44,086 bases of DNA from Ectobacillus sp048976805 (GCA_048976805.1 JBHGUR010000092.1:1-44086); one strand, 5' to 3'. Positions 21,374 to 30,913 are shown, numbered from the stretch's first letter. Notes: generated from the sequence alone by a model not told the origin. Translations and numbers: made by a program.

Positions 21374-23266
21374 TTATGCTTTTAAGCCTTCCACGATTTC
21401 AGAAAGTTCTTCCCAGCGCTCCATGGCGCGTTCCAGCTCTTCCTCGATTTGCTGCTGCTGCAAAGAAAGCTCGTGGGCGCGCTCAAAGTCGGAACCGACA
21501 GACTCCAGTTCCGCTGCCACCTGCTCCAGTCTTTCTTCCAGCTCGGCAATTTTATCTTCAATTGTATCCCACTCACGCTGTTCTTGATAAGACAGCTTGC
21601 GCTTTTTCGGCCTTTGCTGCTCATCCGGCTTCTTTTCCTTTACATTTTCCGCCTTTAATACTGCTTCACGCTGCTTTTTCCCCTCTAAAAAATCGCTATA
21701 ACTTCCAAAGAATACACGCACATTTCCATTCCCCTCAAATACAAACAATTCCTCCGCTGTCTTATCTAAAAAATAACGGTCATGCGACACGGTAATCACA
21801 ACGCCTGGGAAGTCTTCCAAATATCCTTCCAAAACAGTAAGCGTCTGCGTATCCAGATCGTTCGTCGGCTCATCCAGCAAAAGCACGTTCGGCTCTCCCA
21901 TTAAAATACGCAACAAATATAACCGCCGTCTTTCCCCGCCCGATAACTTACTAATCGGCGTGCCGTGCGTGCTTGGCGGAAATAAAAACCGCTCTAGCAT
22001 TTGGGAAGCGCTGATGGTTTTGCCGTCTAACGTATGAATTACCTCGGCAGCCTCCTTAATATATTCAATCATGCGCTGATTTAAGTTCATATCTTCATTT
22101 TCTTGTGTATAATACGCAATTTTCACCGTTTGGCCAACTTCAATTTCGCCGCTGTCCGGAGCTATTCTTCCGGCAAGCATGTTAAGCAAGGACGACTTGC
22201 CGCTTCCATTCGGCCCGATAATGCCGATGCAGTCTCCCGGCTTTACAATATAGCTAAACTGCTGAAGAACCGTTTTCTCGCCGAATGACTTCGTTACTTC
22301 TTTTAATTCCAACACCTTTTTCCCAAGGCGGCTGCCGCCGATGGAAATATCAACTTGCTGTTTTGCTGCCGGCCCCTCTTGTTTCCCCAATTCTTCGAAC
22401 CGTTGAATGCGCGCCTTCTGCTTCGTTGTGCGCGCTTTTGCGCCGCGGCGGATCCACGCAAGCTCGCGCCGGTACATATTTTGCCGTTTTTCCTCCTGGG
22501 CAATTTCCATCTCTTCCCGCAGCGCTTTTGCTTCTAAAAAGGCGGCATAATTGCCATCGTAGCTATACAGCTTGCCATTATCGAGCTCTACAATCCGATT
22601 GGTGACACGGTCAAGAAAATAACGGTCATGCGTCACTAATAACAAAGAACCTGTATAACGCGATAAATATTCTTCAAGCCATTCTACCGTTTCGTGGTCG
22701 AGATGGTTCGTCGGCTCATCCAAAATAAGCAAATCCGGTATTTGAATAAGGCTTTGCGCCATGGCAACGCGCTTTTTCTGGCCTCCTGATAAAACACCGA
22801 CCTTAGCTGTAAAATCACAAATCCCAAGTTTTGTCAATAACACTTTTGCATTAGCGCTCGCTTCCCATGCATCCATCGCATCCATCTGCTGCTGTAAGTC
22901 GAATAAAGCCTGCTGTACCTTCTCATTTCCAGGGTCTTCCTCAAGTTGCAACAACACTGTTTCATATTCGCGCAGCAAACGGATAAGCGGCGTATCCCCG
23001 TAAAAAACTTGCTCTAGCACCGTCAAGCTTTCATCAAACTCCGGCTGCTGGGCCAAATAACTAATTGTATAGCCGCGTGTATGATTTATAGTACCGGCAT
23101 CCGCTTGCTCTATTCCGGCAATAATTTTTAACAACGTTGATTTTCCTGTTCCGTTCACGCCAATGACACCGATGCGTTGGCCTTCAATAATGCTAAACGT
23201 CAAATCCGTAAATAACGGTTTTTCTCCGTATGATTTTGCCAAATTTTCAATTTGCAGCATTTTCAT
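21374..23266 (-). CDS. yfmR: ABC-F family ATPase (Uup/YfmR type)
   Basis: A soluble translation-associated ATPase of 630 residues with two ABC domains and no membrane span. Walker A sequences are GVNGTGKST (about 37-45) and GPNGSGKSS in the second domain. Signatures are LSGGQKKR and LSGGERRR. LDEPTNHLD and LDEPTNDLD follow them. The charged P-site linker (ALREEMEIAQEEKRQNMYRRE) and a long C-terminal coiled coil (about 550-630) are those of Uup/YfmR, not of antibiotic-resistance ABC-F proteins. ATG 23266 overlaps the HD gene stop by four bases (ATGA), so the pair is co-translated. Confidence 0.93.
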   Translation of the reverse strand: MKMLQIENLAKSYGEKPLFTDLTFSIIEGQRIGVIGVNGTGKSTLLKIIAGIEQADAGTINHTRGYTISYLAQQPEFDESLTVLEQVFYGDTPLIRLLREYETVLLQLEEDPGNEKVQQALFDLQQQMDAMDAWEASANAKVLLTKLGICDFTAKVGVLSGGQKKRVAMAQSLIQIPDLLILDEPTNHLDHETVEWLEEYLSRYTGSLLLVTHDRYFLDRVTNRIVELDNGKLYSYDGNYAAFLEAKALREEMEIAQEEKRQNMYRRELAWIRRGAKARTTKQKARIQRFEELGKQEGPAAKQQVDISIGGSRLGKKVLELKEVTKSFGEKTVLQQFSYIVKPGDCIGIIGPNGSGKSSLLNMLAGRIAPDSGEIEVGQTVKIAYYTQENEDMNLNQRMIEYIKEAAEVIHTLDGKTISASQMLERFLFPPSTHGTPISKLSGGERRRLYLLRILMGEPNVLLLDEPTNDLDTQTLTVLEGYLEDFPGVVITVSHDRYFLDKTAEELFVFEGNGNVRVFFGSYSDFLEGKKQREAVLKAENVKEKKPDEQQRPKKRKLSYQEQREWDTIEDKIAELEERLEQVAAELESVGSDFERAHELSLQQQQIEEELERAMERWEELSEIVEGLKA

Positions 23267-23907
23267 ATTTTTGCATTCCACTCTTTCATAAATTGTTGAA
23301 TAAATTGTTCCATATATTGATGGCGCTCCTGCGCTAATTGCCTGGCAGCTTCTGTATTCATCAGATCTTTAAGCTTGAATAGTTTTTCGTAAAAGTGATT
23401 TAAGGATGGCTCGTTTGCAGTGCGATACTCTTCTTTCGTCATCTTCTCGCGCGGCGGAATGTTCGGGTCATACATAAGACGGCCTTTTGCTCCTCCGTAC
23501 GCAAAGGTTCGGGCAATGCCAATCGCCCCGAGCGCGTCTAAACGGTCGGCATCCTGGACGATCTTTCCCTCTAGCGTTTCTACCTTGCCGCCATGCCCGC
23601 CTTTAAACGACATATTAGCAATAATATGCAAAATATGCGCTAATTCTTCTTCTACTCCTAATTGGCTAAGCCATTGTTGTACACGCTGCAATCCCTCTTC
23701 CTCGCTTTTATTTAACTTCTCATCAGCAACGTCATGCAGCAGTGCCGCCATTTCTATAATGAAACGATTGCCCCCTTCACGTTCGCAAATCGCAACAGCC
23801 AGTTTATGTACACGTTCGACATGATACCAATCATGGCCGCTTGCATCGTTCCCTAATATGTCTTTCACAAATAAAATTGTTTGCTCAATTTTTTTATCAT
23901 TTTCCAT
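23263..23907 (-). CDS. ypgQ: HD-domain phosphohydrolase (YpgQ)
   Basis: 214 residues. The HD-family metal ligands are visible: H in GHDWYHVERV (about 25-33), H-D in ALLHDVADEK (about 55-62) and the later D in IVQDADRLDALGAIG (about 118-127). Bacillus YpgQ is a Mn-dependent pyrophosphohydrolase on dNTPs, so nucleotide-pool cleaning is plausible. ATG 23907 follows GGGTGAAG. It overlaps yfmR by four bases. Confidence 0.92.
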   Translation of the reverse strand: MENDKKIEQTILFVKDILGNDASGHDWYHVERVHKLAVAICEREGGNRFIIEMAALLHDVADEKLNKSEEEGLQRVQQWLSQLGVEEELAHILHIIANMSFKGGHGGKVETLEGKIVQDADRLDALGAIGIARTFAYGGAKGRLMYDPNIPPREKMTKEEYRTANEPSLNHFYEKLFKLKDLMNTEAARQLAQERHQYMEQFIQQFMKEWNAKI

Positions 23908-23952
23908 ATTTCTTCACCCAATTGTTTATTTTACCACGACCTAATCTTTTCA

Positions 23953-24435
23953 TCATTCTCTTAATAATTTCTCAATCGCTTCTTGCAATTCCTGCGGAGC
24001 TTTTTGCGGCGCAAAGCGGGACACTACCTTTCCGTTTCTATCAACCAAAAATTTTGTAAAGTTCCATTTAATCGCTTTAAAGCCGAGCATGCCCGGCGCT
24101 TTATTGCATAAATACTGAAATAAAGGATGGGCGGAAGCGCCGTTTACATCCACCTTGGAAAACATCGGGAAAGTTACACCGTAATGTAATTCGCAAAAGC
24201 TGGCTATTTCCGCTTCGTTTCCCGGTTCCTGCCCCATAAACTGATTGCACGGAAATCCCAAAACCTCAAAGCCACACTCTTTATACTTTTCATATAACTT
24301 CTGGAGCCCTTGATATTGCTTAGTAAACCCGCATTTGCTGGCAACATTCACGATAAGCAGCACTTTTCCTTTATAATCCTGCAGGTGCTTCTTTTCACCT
24401 TGAATCGTTTTCACTTGAAAATTGTAGACAGACAT
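23953..24435 (-). CDS. bsaA: Glutathione peroxidase family thiol peroxidase
   Basis: 160 residues with a thioredoxin fold. The peroxidatic residue is Cys (not selenocysteine) in VASKCGFTKQYQGLQ (about 36). The Gln is near GFPCNQFMGQEPG (about 80) and the Trp in IKWNFTKFLVDRNG (about 127). As in Bacillus BsaA, the reductant is expected to be thioredoxin or bacillithiol, not glutathione. GGAGGGG lies upstream of ATG 24435. Together with brxA it forms part of the oxidative-stress content of this block. Confidence 0.95.
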   Translation of the reverse strand: MSVYNFQVKTIQGEKKHLQDYKGKVLLIVNVASKCGFTKQYQGLQKLYEKYKECGFEVLGFPCNQFMGQEPGNEAEIASFCELHYGVTFPMFSKVDVNGASAHPLFQYLCNKAPGMLGFKAIKWNFTKFLVDRNGKVVSRFAPQKAPQELQEAIEKLLRE

Positions 24436-24651
24436 CCCCGTCCCCTCCTGCTTAGCTATTCATCTTTTATCTTAAATTTCTCTCTAGTAAAAGTCGAATT
24501 AAAACTTCTAAAAAGTTCAAAAAATTGCCACAAAATACTAGACAGAATATTTGAAATCCCTTACAATAAAAATGTGAACAATTTATGACAATAATTCACC
24601 TAAAATGTGACATGATAGATTCGAATTTATTCCAAAAAGGGAGGTTTTATG

Positions 24652-24861
24652 ATGAAACATGTACAACGCGAAACAATTTCTGACCGTGAATTTTATTTTG
24701 TACTCTACGTTGTAATGCTTCTTGTTTTAGGTTGGCTAATGGACACAAACGGCCTCTTTTTGAGCAAATGGTTTAACCTGGCTGGTTTGATTATCGTACC
24801 GACAATCGGCAGCGCAATCGGCTATTTCATTATGTCTCTAGGAAAACGCGCCCAAAACTAG
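24652..24861 (+). CDS. Small two-span membrane protein (69 aa)
   Basis: Not recognised. After a polar start (MKHVQRETISDREFY) there are two hydrophobic helices (about 16-32 and 43-62), then a basic end (GKRAQN). AGGGAGG lies 7 bases before ATG 24652 and 4 before ATG 24649, so the second is chosen. It has its own terminator at 24890-24922. It is flanked by unrelated genes on either side. Confidence 0.78.
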   Translation: MKHVQRETISDREFYFVLYVVMLLVLGWLMDTNGLFLSKWFNLAGLIIVPTIGSAIGYFIMSLGKRAQN

Positions 24862-24889
24862 TATCCCCACTCTATAAGTTTTATATATT

Positions 24890-24922
24890 CGGAAGAAAAC
24901 GATCTTTTGTTTTCTTCCTTTT
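24890..24922 (+). terminator. Terminator of the small membrane protein gene
   Basis: GGAAGAAAAC, a loop, then GTTTTCTTCC followed by TTTTTC. Confidence 0.85.
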
Positions 24923-24965
24923 TCTTTATATAATAGAATACGACTGTGTGAAAGGGGGGCTTTCT

Positions 24966-25925
24966 TTGAGAAAGCCAGAAGCGTTAGATGCAAACTTATT
25001 TTTAATTGATGATTTTGATTTACAACATGTAGAACGAACGGGTACATATATCCTTACCGGAGAAAAAATTACTTTAATTGAAACATGTGCAAGTCCGTCT
25101 CTTCCATACATTTTAGAAGGATTAGAACAATTGCATATCGCTCTTGATGATATTGCATATATTGTTGTCACCCACGTTCATCTCGATCACGCCGGCGCTG
25201 CGGGGCTCCTGATGGAAAAGTGCAAAAACGCCAAATTGATTGTGCACCCGCGCGGCGCCCGCCATATGATTGATCCGACGAAGCTTATTCAAGGGGCCCG
25301 AGCCGTATATGGAGATAAATTTGATGAACTGTTTGATCCAATCTTGCCAATTCCTGAAGAAAGAGTCATTGTCGCTAACGATGGAGACACTTTGCAAATT
25401 GACACAAACCGTACTCTCACATTTTATGATACCCCAGGACATGCAAAACATCACATGAGCATCCACGATTCTTTAACGAATGGCATTTTTACAGGTGATA
25501 CAATCGGCATTTATTATCGTGAACTGGAAAAATATAACGTAGAATTTTATCTCCCGTCCACATCGCCGTCACAATTTGACCCGCAAGCTATGCTTCAATC
25601 GCTAGACCGTATTATCGGCTTGCATGTAAAAAATATTTACTTCGGCCATTACGGAAAATCGCCAAACGTAGCTGAGGTGCGCCGACAAATTGAGTATTGG
25701 CTGCTTCGCTTTATAGACGCAGGAAAGGCCGCTTTTGAAAAAGAGAAGGAATTTGAAGCTGCTGCAGCACTTGCCGCCGAAGCGCTTCTTTCTGAAATCC
25801 GCTCCTACCTCACAGAAAAAGGCGTTCCCTCTGACGATGCTGTATATGAGGTTTTGCAGTTGGATATGGAAGTAAGCTCAATGGGCTTAATCGATTATTT
25901 CACTAAGCAATTAAAAAAAGCCTAG
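24966..25925 (+). CDS. Metallo-beta-lactamase fold hydrolase
   Basis: 319 residues. The zinc motif H-x-H-x-D-H is in THVHLDHAG (about 63-71). Further metal ligands are expected at H in TPGHAKHHMSI (about 165) and D in IFTGDTIG (about 180). The C-terminal third is helical and charged (AAFEKEKEFEAAAALAAEALL). The substrate is not deducible. Relatives include glyoxalase II-like and lactonase-like enzymes. I chose TTG 24966 because AAAGGGGGG lies 6 bases before it. The GTG at 24948 is upstream of that site. The gene converges on the helicase gene, 2 bases apart. Confidence 0.88.
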   Translation: MRKPEALDANLFLIDDFDLQHVERTGTYILTGEKITLIETCASPSLPYILEGLEQLHIALDDIAYIVVTHVHLDHAGAAGLLMEKCKNAKLIVHPRGARHMIDPTKLIQGARAVYGDKFDELFDPILPIPEERVIVANDGDTLQIDTNRTLTFYDTPGHAKHHMSIHDSLTNGIFTGDTIGIYYRELEKYNVEFYLPSTSPSQFDPQAMLQSLDRIIGLHVKNIYFGHYGKSPNVAEVRRQIEYWLLRFIDAGKAAFEKEKEFEAAAALAAEALLSEIRSYLTEKGVPSDDAVYEVLQLDMEVSSMGLIDYFTKQLKKA

Positions 25926-25939
25926 AATTATCTAGGCTT
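25918..25939. terminator. Compact hairpin shared by two convergent stop codons
   Basis: AAGCCTAG, a 6-base loop and CTAGGCTT overlap the end of the MBL gene and the stop of the helicase gene. The A/T run on the left would suit minus-strand termination. Confidence 0.6.
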
Positions 25940-27097
25940 CTTGCGGCCAGAAAATGCTGGCCGTTTTTTCTTTGATACAGGCGGCTTTTTTGATACAAAA
26001 TTCCCTTTGTAAATTTCCAGCTTTTCAAATTCAATACCAAGCTTTTTGGAAAACTGTAGCAGCTTTTTTTCTTCATTCGGTGTCACTAGGGAAATAACGG
26101 TCCCTTCCTTTCCCATACGCCCCGTTCTTCCGGAACGATGAATATATTGATCTACCGTTTCTGGCAAGTCAAGATGAAGAACATGAGTTAGCCCTTCAAT
26201 ATCAAGGCCGCGTGCTGCCACATCAGTTGCAAGCACAATTTGCACTTTTCCTTGGCGGAAGTCCTTCAGCGTTGCTGCCCGCTCTTGTTTTTTTGCATCG
26301 GAGTGAATTACACCTGCAGCTACTTTTCGGAATTGAAGCTTTGCGGCCATTTCATCAAGACGATATGGATCATTCATAAACGCAACAGCTTTTACATTTT
26401 CCATATGAACGATTTTCCGAATATTATCTAGCTTTTCCCGGTATTCGCCTACAATATATAAATGCTTTACACGATTCGCCCCAGCATTTCGTTTAATACG
26501 TACAACGGCAGGCTCATTCGCCATCTCCCGCGCAGCATCCTCTGCCGCTTTTGGAATCGTTGCTGAAAAAAACAGCAGCTGCCGGTCGCGCATCGTTGAT
26601 TTTACAATATCCCCCAAAACAGAAACCATATCTTGCTTGACCATTTGATCGAACTCATCAAATACAATCGTCCTTACTTCGTGCATTTTCAGCTTCTTCA
26701 TCCGAATAAGCTCCAGCACACGTCCGGGTGACCCGACAATCACTTGCGGATGCTTCTTCAACCTTTCAATCTGCCTTTTTATATCTGCTCCTCCAATGAG
26801 CGATGCCCCTGTAATAGAGCTTCCTTCTGTAAATTTTTGCACTTCATTGTGAATTTGCATAACGAGTTCGCGCGTCGGCGAAAGAACAATGACTTGCGGA
26901 TTTTTAATATCCTCGTCAATCTTATGTAGCAAAGGCAACACATATGCTAACGTTTTGCCGGTCCCTGTCGGCGATTCAGCAATTACATCCTTGCCTTCTA
27001 AAATTAGCGGAACCGTATTTTTTTGTATTTCTGTTAAATCTTGAAAACCCGACTTCTCCCAAGCTTGCTGTAAAAAGGATTTCATTTCTTTTATCAT
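25928..27097 (-). CDS. yfmL: DEAD-box family RNA helicase (YfmL type)
   Basis: 389 residues. Q motif region is FQDLTEIQKNTVPLIL, motif I ESPTGTGKT (about 41-49), Ia SPTRELV, GG, Ib GSPGRV, motif II DEFD in place of DEAD (about 150), motif III FSATIP, then VAFMNDPYRLDEMA, TDVAARGLDIEG and HRSGRTGRMG. A basic tail (SKKPPVSKKKRPAFSGRKKPR) may bind RNA. YfmL of B. subtilis is linked to ribosome assembly and cold growth. I chose ATG 27097 with AGGAG 8 bases upstream. GTG 27100 is the alternative. Confidence 0.92.
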   Translation of the reverse strand: MIKEMKSFLQQAWEKSGFQDLTEIQKNTVPLILEGKDVIAESPTGTGKTLAYVLPLLHKIDEDIKNPQVIVLSPTRELVMQIHNEVQKFTEGSSITGASLIGGADIKRQIERLKKHPQVIVGSPGRVLELIRMKKLKMHEVRTIVFDEFDQMVKQDMVSVLGDIVKSTMRDRQLLFFSATIPKAAEDAAREMANEPAVVRIKRNAGANRVKHLYIVGEYREKLDNIRKIVHMENVKAVAFMNDPYRLDEMAAKLQFRKVAAGVIHSDAKKQERAATLKDFRQGKVQIVLATDVAARGLDIEGLTHVLHLDLPETVDQYIHRSGRTGRMGKEGTVISLVTPNEEKKLLQFSKKLGIEFEKLEIYKGNFVSKKPPVSKKKRPAFSGRKKPR

Positions 27098-27116
27098 CAC
27101 AGTTTCTCCTTTATCT

Positions 27117-27638
27117 CTATTTTTCGAGAACGTTCTTCAATTTATGAAGCGTTTGAACCATATGGTCTATAACGGCAGGTAAATCATCAACATGATCTTC
27201 TGTAATTGCTTTTTGAAAGGAAATAGTAACCGTGTTCTCGTATGAAACCGCTCGCTTGTTATATTCGTATGAAATTCGCTGGGTAATCATGCGCTCTTTC
27301 CCCCAGATTGTTTGCATGATTCTTTCGATTTGCTCACAGTAAGGGTGAATATCCGGAAGCGGACAATGAAACTTAACGTATAGTTCGCAGCCGGGTGTAA
27401 AGGATTTCTCCATAATTTCTCCAGCTAAGTTATACACATCTGCATGTAACATAAAAACAGCTGTGTAAAGCGGAGCCTCTTCCTGTAAAGTAAATGAAAC
27501 ACTGTAAGTTCGGCTCATGGAAGCCATATTAATCATATTTTTACGATCCGTAACATGAATATCGCCTTCAAAATCATGGTCATATACAGCACCTTCAACT
27601 ACTACCTTTAAATTTTCAAATACAGTTGGATCAAACAT
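27117..27638 (-). CDS. Hypothetical protein (173 aa)
   Basis: I do not recognise a family. A soluble, mixed alpha/beta protein with no membrane span. The N-terminal half is strand-rich (VVVEGAVYDHDFEGDIHVTDRKNMINMASMSRTYSVSFTL). The C-terminus is helical (DDLPAVIDHMVQTLHKLKNVLEK). I chose ATG 27638 because GGAGGAGAGA is just upstream. The longer frame crosses the terminator hairpin at 27657-27680. It lies 19 bases upstream of yfmL in the same direction, so the two are probably co-transcribed. Confidence 0.8.
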   Translation of the reverse strand: MFDPTVFENLKVVVEGAVYDHDFEGDIHVTDRKNMINMASMSRTYSVSFTLQEEAPLYTAVFMLHADVYNLAGEIMEKSFTPGCELYVKFHCPLPDIHPYCEQIERIMQTIWGKERMITQRISYEYNKRAVSYENTVTISFQKAITEDHVDDLPAVIDHMVQTLHKLKNVLEK

Positions 27639-27656
27639 TCTCTCCTCCAAAAACGG

Positions 27657-27680
27657 AGCGCCTTTCAATTGAAAGGCGCT
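27657..27680 (-). terminator. Perfect hairpin after fhs
   Basis: GCGCCTTTCAA paired with TTGAAAGGCGC, then CCGTTTTT on the minus strand. It lies between the fhs stop and the ribosome site of the next gene. Confidence 0.75.
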
Positions 27681-27727
27681 TCTATTTGCCATATACAGTT
27701 TACCTATAACGAAGAAGAAAAGCAACT

Positions 27728-29416
27728 TTAGAATAAGCCTAAAGCCCGGCCATCTTCACTTATATCCATTTCCAAGGCTGCCGGCTTTTTCGGCAATCCC
27801 GGCATCGTGAGCATCGCTCCCGTCAAGGCAACGATAAAGCCGGCTCCGATAGACGGCTTCAGTTCCCGCACAGTAATCACAAAATCCTTCGGCCGCCCAA
27901 GCCAAGACGCGTTATCCGACAAGGAATACTGCGTTTTGGCCATACATACCGGCAGCTCTCCCCATCCCTCTCCTTCAAACTGCAAGAGCTGCTTTCGGGC
28001 GTGTGGCGTAAATTCTACCCCTTTCGCACCGTACACCTTTTGTGCTATCGTACAAATTTTTTCTTCAAGAGATTGCTCCAGCCGATAGATAGGAGCATAA
28101 TGATTTTCCTTCACCTCCATAACATGAAGAAGTTTCTTTGCCAAATCTACGCCGCCGTTTCCGCCTTTCTCCCATACTTCTGTTAAAGATACGTCATATT
28201 CCCTCTCATTGCACCATTGTTGCAAGAACGCGATTTCCGCTTCTGAATCATCCGTAAAACGGTTGATTGCAATGACAAACGGCAAACCAAATGCCTGAAT
28301 TGTCTCTACATGCTTTTGCAAGTTTTCCATGCCGCGCTCTAGCGCCGAAACATTTTCTTTTTTCAAATCTTCTTTCGCAACGCCGCCGTGCATTTTCAGC
28401 GCGCGAATCGTCGCAACAATGACGACAGCACTAGGAGTAATTCCGGCTGTACGGGCTTTAATATTCAAAAATTTCTCAGCGCCTAAATCGGCCCCAAAAC
28501 CGGCTTCCGTGACGACATAATCTCCAAGCTTCGCAGCCATTTTTGTGGCAATAACGCTGTTACAGCCATGCGCGATGTTGGCAAACGGGCCGCCGTGAAT
28601 AATTGCTGGTGTATGCTCTAGCGTTTGTACTAAATTTGGCTTTATCGCATCCTTTAACAAAAGGGCGAGCGCTCCTTCTACCCCTAAATCCTTAACAGTA
28701 ACAGGCTTGTTTTTCATATCATACGCGACTACAATGCGCGATAGTCGCTCCTTCAAATCTTTCATGTCCTTTGCTAAACAGAAAATTGCCATAATTTCAG
28801 ATGCTACCGTAATATCAAAGCCATCCTCGCGCGGCACACCTTGCATAGGCCCCCCTAGGCCAATGACAACTTTTCGCAAAGCGCGGTCATTCAAATCCAC
28901 ACATCTCTTCCAAACGATTTTCCTCGTATCAATTTGCAGTTCGTTTCCTTGCTGAATATGATTGTCGATTAAAGCGGCAAGTGCGTTATTGGCAGTTGTA
29001 ATCGCATGGATGTCGCCGGTAAAATGTAAATTGATATCCTCCATCGGAACAACTTGGGAATATCCTCCTCCTGCTGCCCCGCCTTTTATCCCCATCGTCG
29101 GGCCAAGGGACGGTTCCCGCAGGGCAATGACAGCTTTTTCCCCAATCATTCCAAATGCCTGTCCAAGCCCTACCGTTACAGTAGATTTTCCTTCCCCGGC
29201 CGCTGTTGGATTAATCGCTGTTACAAGAATAATCTTTCCATCCGGCTTATGCTGCAGCCGCTCCAAAACACGCAAAGACAGCTTTGCTTTATAATGCCCG
29301 TAAGGCTCCAATTCCTCTTCCAAAATATCAAGCTGGGCAGCAATGTCTTGAATACGCTTCATTTTCGCTTTTTGTGCAATTTCAATATCTGATTTCACTG
29401 GTAACACCGTTGTCAT
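27728..29416 (-). CDS. fhs: Formate-tetrahydrofolate ligase
   Basis: It makes 10-formyl-THF from formate, THF and ATP, feeding purine and formyl-Met-tRNA synthesis. It has 562 residues, the usual length. The ATP site is TAINPTAAGEGKSTVTVGLGQA (about 55-76), and REPSLGPTMGIKGGAAGGGYSQVVPMEDINLHFTGD follows. PKIGAGF-type end is seen as RELKPSIGAGFIVALTGAMLTMPGLPKKPAA. AGGAGG is upstream of ATG 29416. It is a single-gene unit isolated by a hairpin behind and a 240-base gap in front. The gap (29417-29628) has no clear riboswitch. Confidence 0.97.
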   Translation of the reverse strand: MTTVLPVKSDIEIAQKAKMKRIQDIAAQLDILEEELEPYGHYKAKLSLRVLERLQHKPDGKIILVTAINPTAAGEGKSTVTVGLGQAFGMIGEKAVIALREPSLGPTMGIKGGAAGGGYSQVVPMEDINLHFTGDIHAITTANNALAALIDNHIQQGNELQIDTRKIVWKRCVDLNDRALRKVVIGLGGPMQGVPREDGFDITVASEIMAIFCLAKDMKDLKERLSRIVVAYDMKNKPVTVKDLGVEGALALLLKDAIKPNLVQTLEHTPAIIHGGPFANIAHGCNSVIATKMAAKLGDYVVTEAGFGADLGAEKFLNIKARTAGITPSAVVIVATIRALKMHGGVAKEDLKKENVSALERGMENLQKHVETIQAFGLPFVIAINRFTDDSEAEIAFLQQWCNEREYDVSLTEVWEKGGNGGVDLAKKLLHVMEVKENHYAPIYRLEQSLEEKICTIAQKVYGAKGVEFTPHARKQLLQFEGEGWGELPVCMAKTQYSLSDNASWLGRPKDFVITVRELKPSIGAGFIVALTGAMLTMPGLPKKPAALEMDISEDGRALGLF

Positions 29417-29628
29417 GTAAAAGCCTCCTATTTTGTATCTTGGGAATATTGTAACAGTTTTTTCCGAAGTGTACACCCGATTCAACATAAAAAAGGAACA
29501 TTCTCTTTATAATTCATTTAATCATTCGTTTTATCTTTTCACATGTACCCTTAGCCGTGTACTCCCCGTCATTATCTTTTCAATCTACTAGGAAACAAAT
29601 ACAGTTCTACAACCTGATTTTCACAAAT

Positions 29629-29656
29629 AAAAAAATCCGCTTTTTGCTGCGGATTT
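29629..29656 (-). terminator. Terminator of the methyltransferase gene
   Basis: AAAATCCGC, a loop of As and GCGGATTTTTTT on the minus strand, overlapping the stop. Confidence 0.87.
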
Positions 29657-30336
29657 TACTGCTTTTTCATCATAAATACCCAAAGAAATGCCAATGCTTG
29701 CTTTAATTCAGTGGACAACCCTTGAATATGCCGTTCTGTTACCTCGCGTTTGAAAACGCCCTGCCCGTCCAAAACTGTAAACCCATTTTCTTTAGCCAAG
29801 CTTTCAAACTCCCATGCCATCATTGTATTGCAAATAACATGTTCTCCATATAGGCGGCGGTAGCTATTTATACGCGGCTTAGCTGTAGGGCCTAAAATTG
29901 CTACACACGCAACCCCATCGGGCTTAAGCACTCGTCTCATTTCATACAGCGCTTTTAGTGGAGATTCCGTCCATTCAAGCGAATTTACAGCAAGCACTGC
30001 ATCAAATTGTCCCGCTTCAAAAGGCAATGCCGTTAAATCTCCCATTATAAATGACAAATTCTCTCCTTCACCTCGTTCCTTCCCTTTTTGAATCATCGCT
30101 TCTGAAATATCCACGCCGTATGCTTTATATCCTGCTTGGCTTAATTTATATGTACCATACCCGTCTCCACATCCTACATCAAGAACAGAAGAACCGTGCG
30201 CAACATATTTCCTAAAGAATGGAATAATCTTGCTGCGGCTTCCACAGTCCCACATTTCTTGGCTATTTTGATTCCAAAAGTCTGCCCTTTCATCCCATTG
30301 CTGCTGTGCTGCTTCATGCCAATTAAACGAATTCAA
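29656..30336 (-). CDS. Class I SAM-dependent methyltransferase (UbiE/Methyltransf_11 type)
   Basis: 226 residues. Motif I is VLDVGCGDGYGT (about 51-62), an acidic residue after strand 2 (YGVDISEAM), then MGDLTALPFEAGQFDAVLAVNSLEW and LKPDGVACVAILGPT. The substrate cannot be told from the sequence; small-molecule substrates are usual. The start is TTG 30336 with GGGGG 6 bases upstream. An ATG seven bases earlier is in another frame. It stands alone. Confidence 0.9.
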   Translation of the reverse strand: MNSFNWHEAAQQQWDERADFWNQNSQEMWDCGSRSKIIPFFRKYVAHGSSVLDVGCGDGYGTYKLSQAGYKAYGVDISEAMIQKGKERGEGENLSFIMGDLTALPFEAGQFDAVLAVNSLEWTESPLKALYEMRRVLKPDGVACVAILGPTAKPRINSYRRLYGEHVICNTMMAWEFESLAKENGFTVLDGQGVFKREVTERHIQGLSTELKQALAFLWVFMMKKQ

Positions 30337-30509
30337 ACATATCCCCCGCCTTCTTTATAATGCTTCCTTCACTATTCTACATACATTGTTCCAACTCCTG
30401 TCATGCATATAAAAAAGAAAAGAGCATCCCTATGGAAAATTGTAGTCCTTATTCATCTACAAAAAGCGGACATACTAAAGACACCTCCATATGAAAGCGA
30501 GGGATTATA

Positions 30510-30857
30510 ATGAAGCAAGAACACCGTTTACGCAGGCCCCACCGTTTTGCAACATATAAGGAAGAAGAATATGCTGCGGAGTTAACACCGCGGGGACTGC
30601 ATTTTCAAGCAGATAAAGATACAGATTTACTAACTGAAAAAACAAACATAGGTATTATCACTGGGTATGTCGCTTTATTTCTCGCACTATTCTCCGTTGC
30701 TTTTTATCCGGTTATCTTCGGTTCTCTGGCTGTAGCCATTGGGCTTCTTGCGGTGAGATACAATGCGAAAACCCTCGGTTACACCGCCATTGTGTTTGGC
30801 GGCTTTTCCGTACTATTTAGTATACTTTACCCGCTCATTGTCTTTGCATTTTATTGA
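30510..30857 (+). CDS. Small membrane protein (115 aa, DUF4190-like)
   Basis: A 50-residue polar, basic N-terminus (RLRRPHRFATYKEEEYAAELTPRG) precedes three hydrophobic spans (about 47-67, 68-83, 90-113). The loop VRYNAKTLGYTAIVFGG recalls DUF4190-like proteins. The function is unknown. ATG 30510 has GCGAGGG upstream, and a terminator follows at once. Confidence 0.75.
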   Translation: MKQEHRLRRPHRFATYKEEEYAAELTPRGLHFQADKDTDLLTEKTNIGIITGYVALFLALFSVAFYPVIFGSLAVAIGLLAVRYNAKTLGYTAIVFGGFSVLFSILYPLIVFAFY

Positions 30858-30894
30858 AATCCCCGCCGCTTGGTTTCGCTTGAAGCGGGGTTTT
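30858..30894 (+). terminator. Terminator after the DUF4190-like gene
   Basis: CCCCGCCGCTT...GAAGCGGGG followed by TTTTG. Confidence 0.75.
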
Positions 30895-30913
30895 GCTGCC
30901 TAAAAATGATAAA

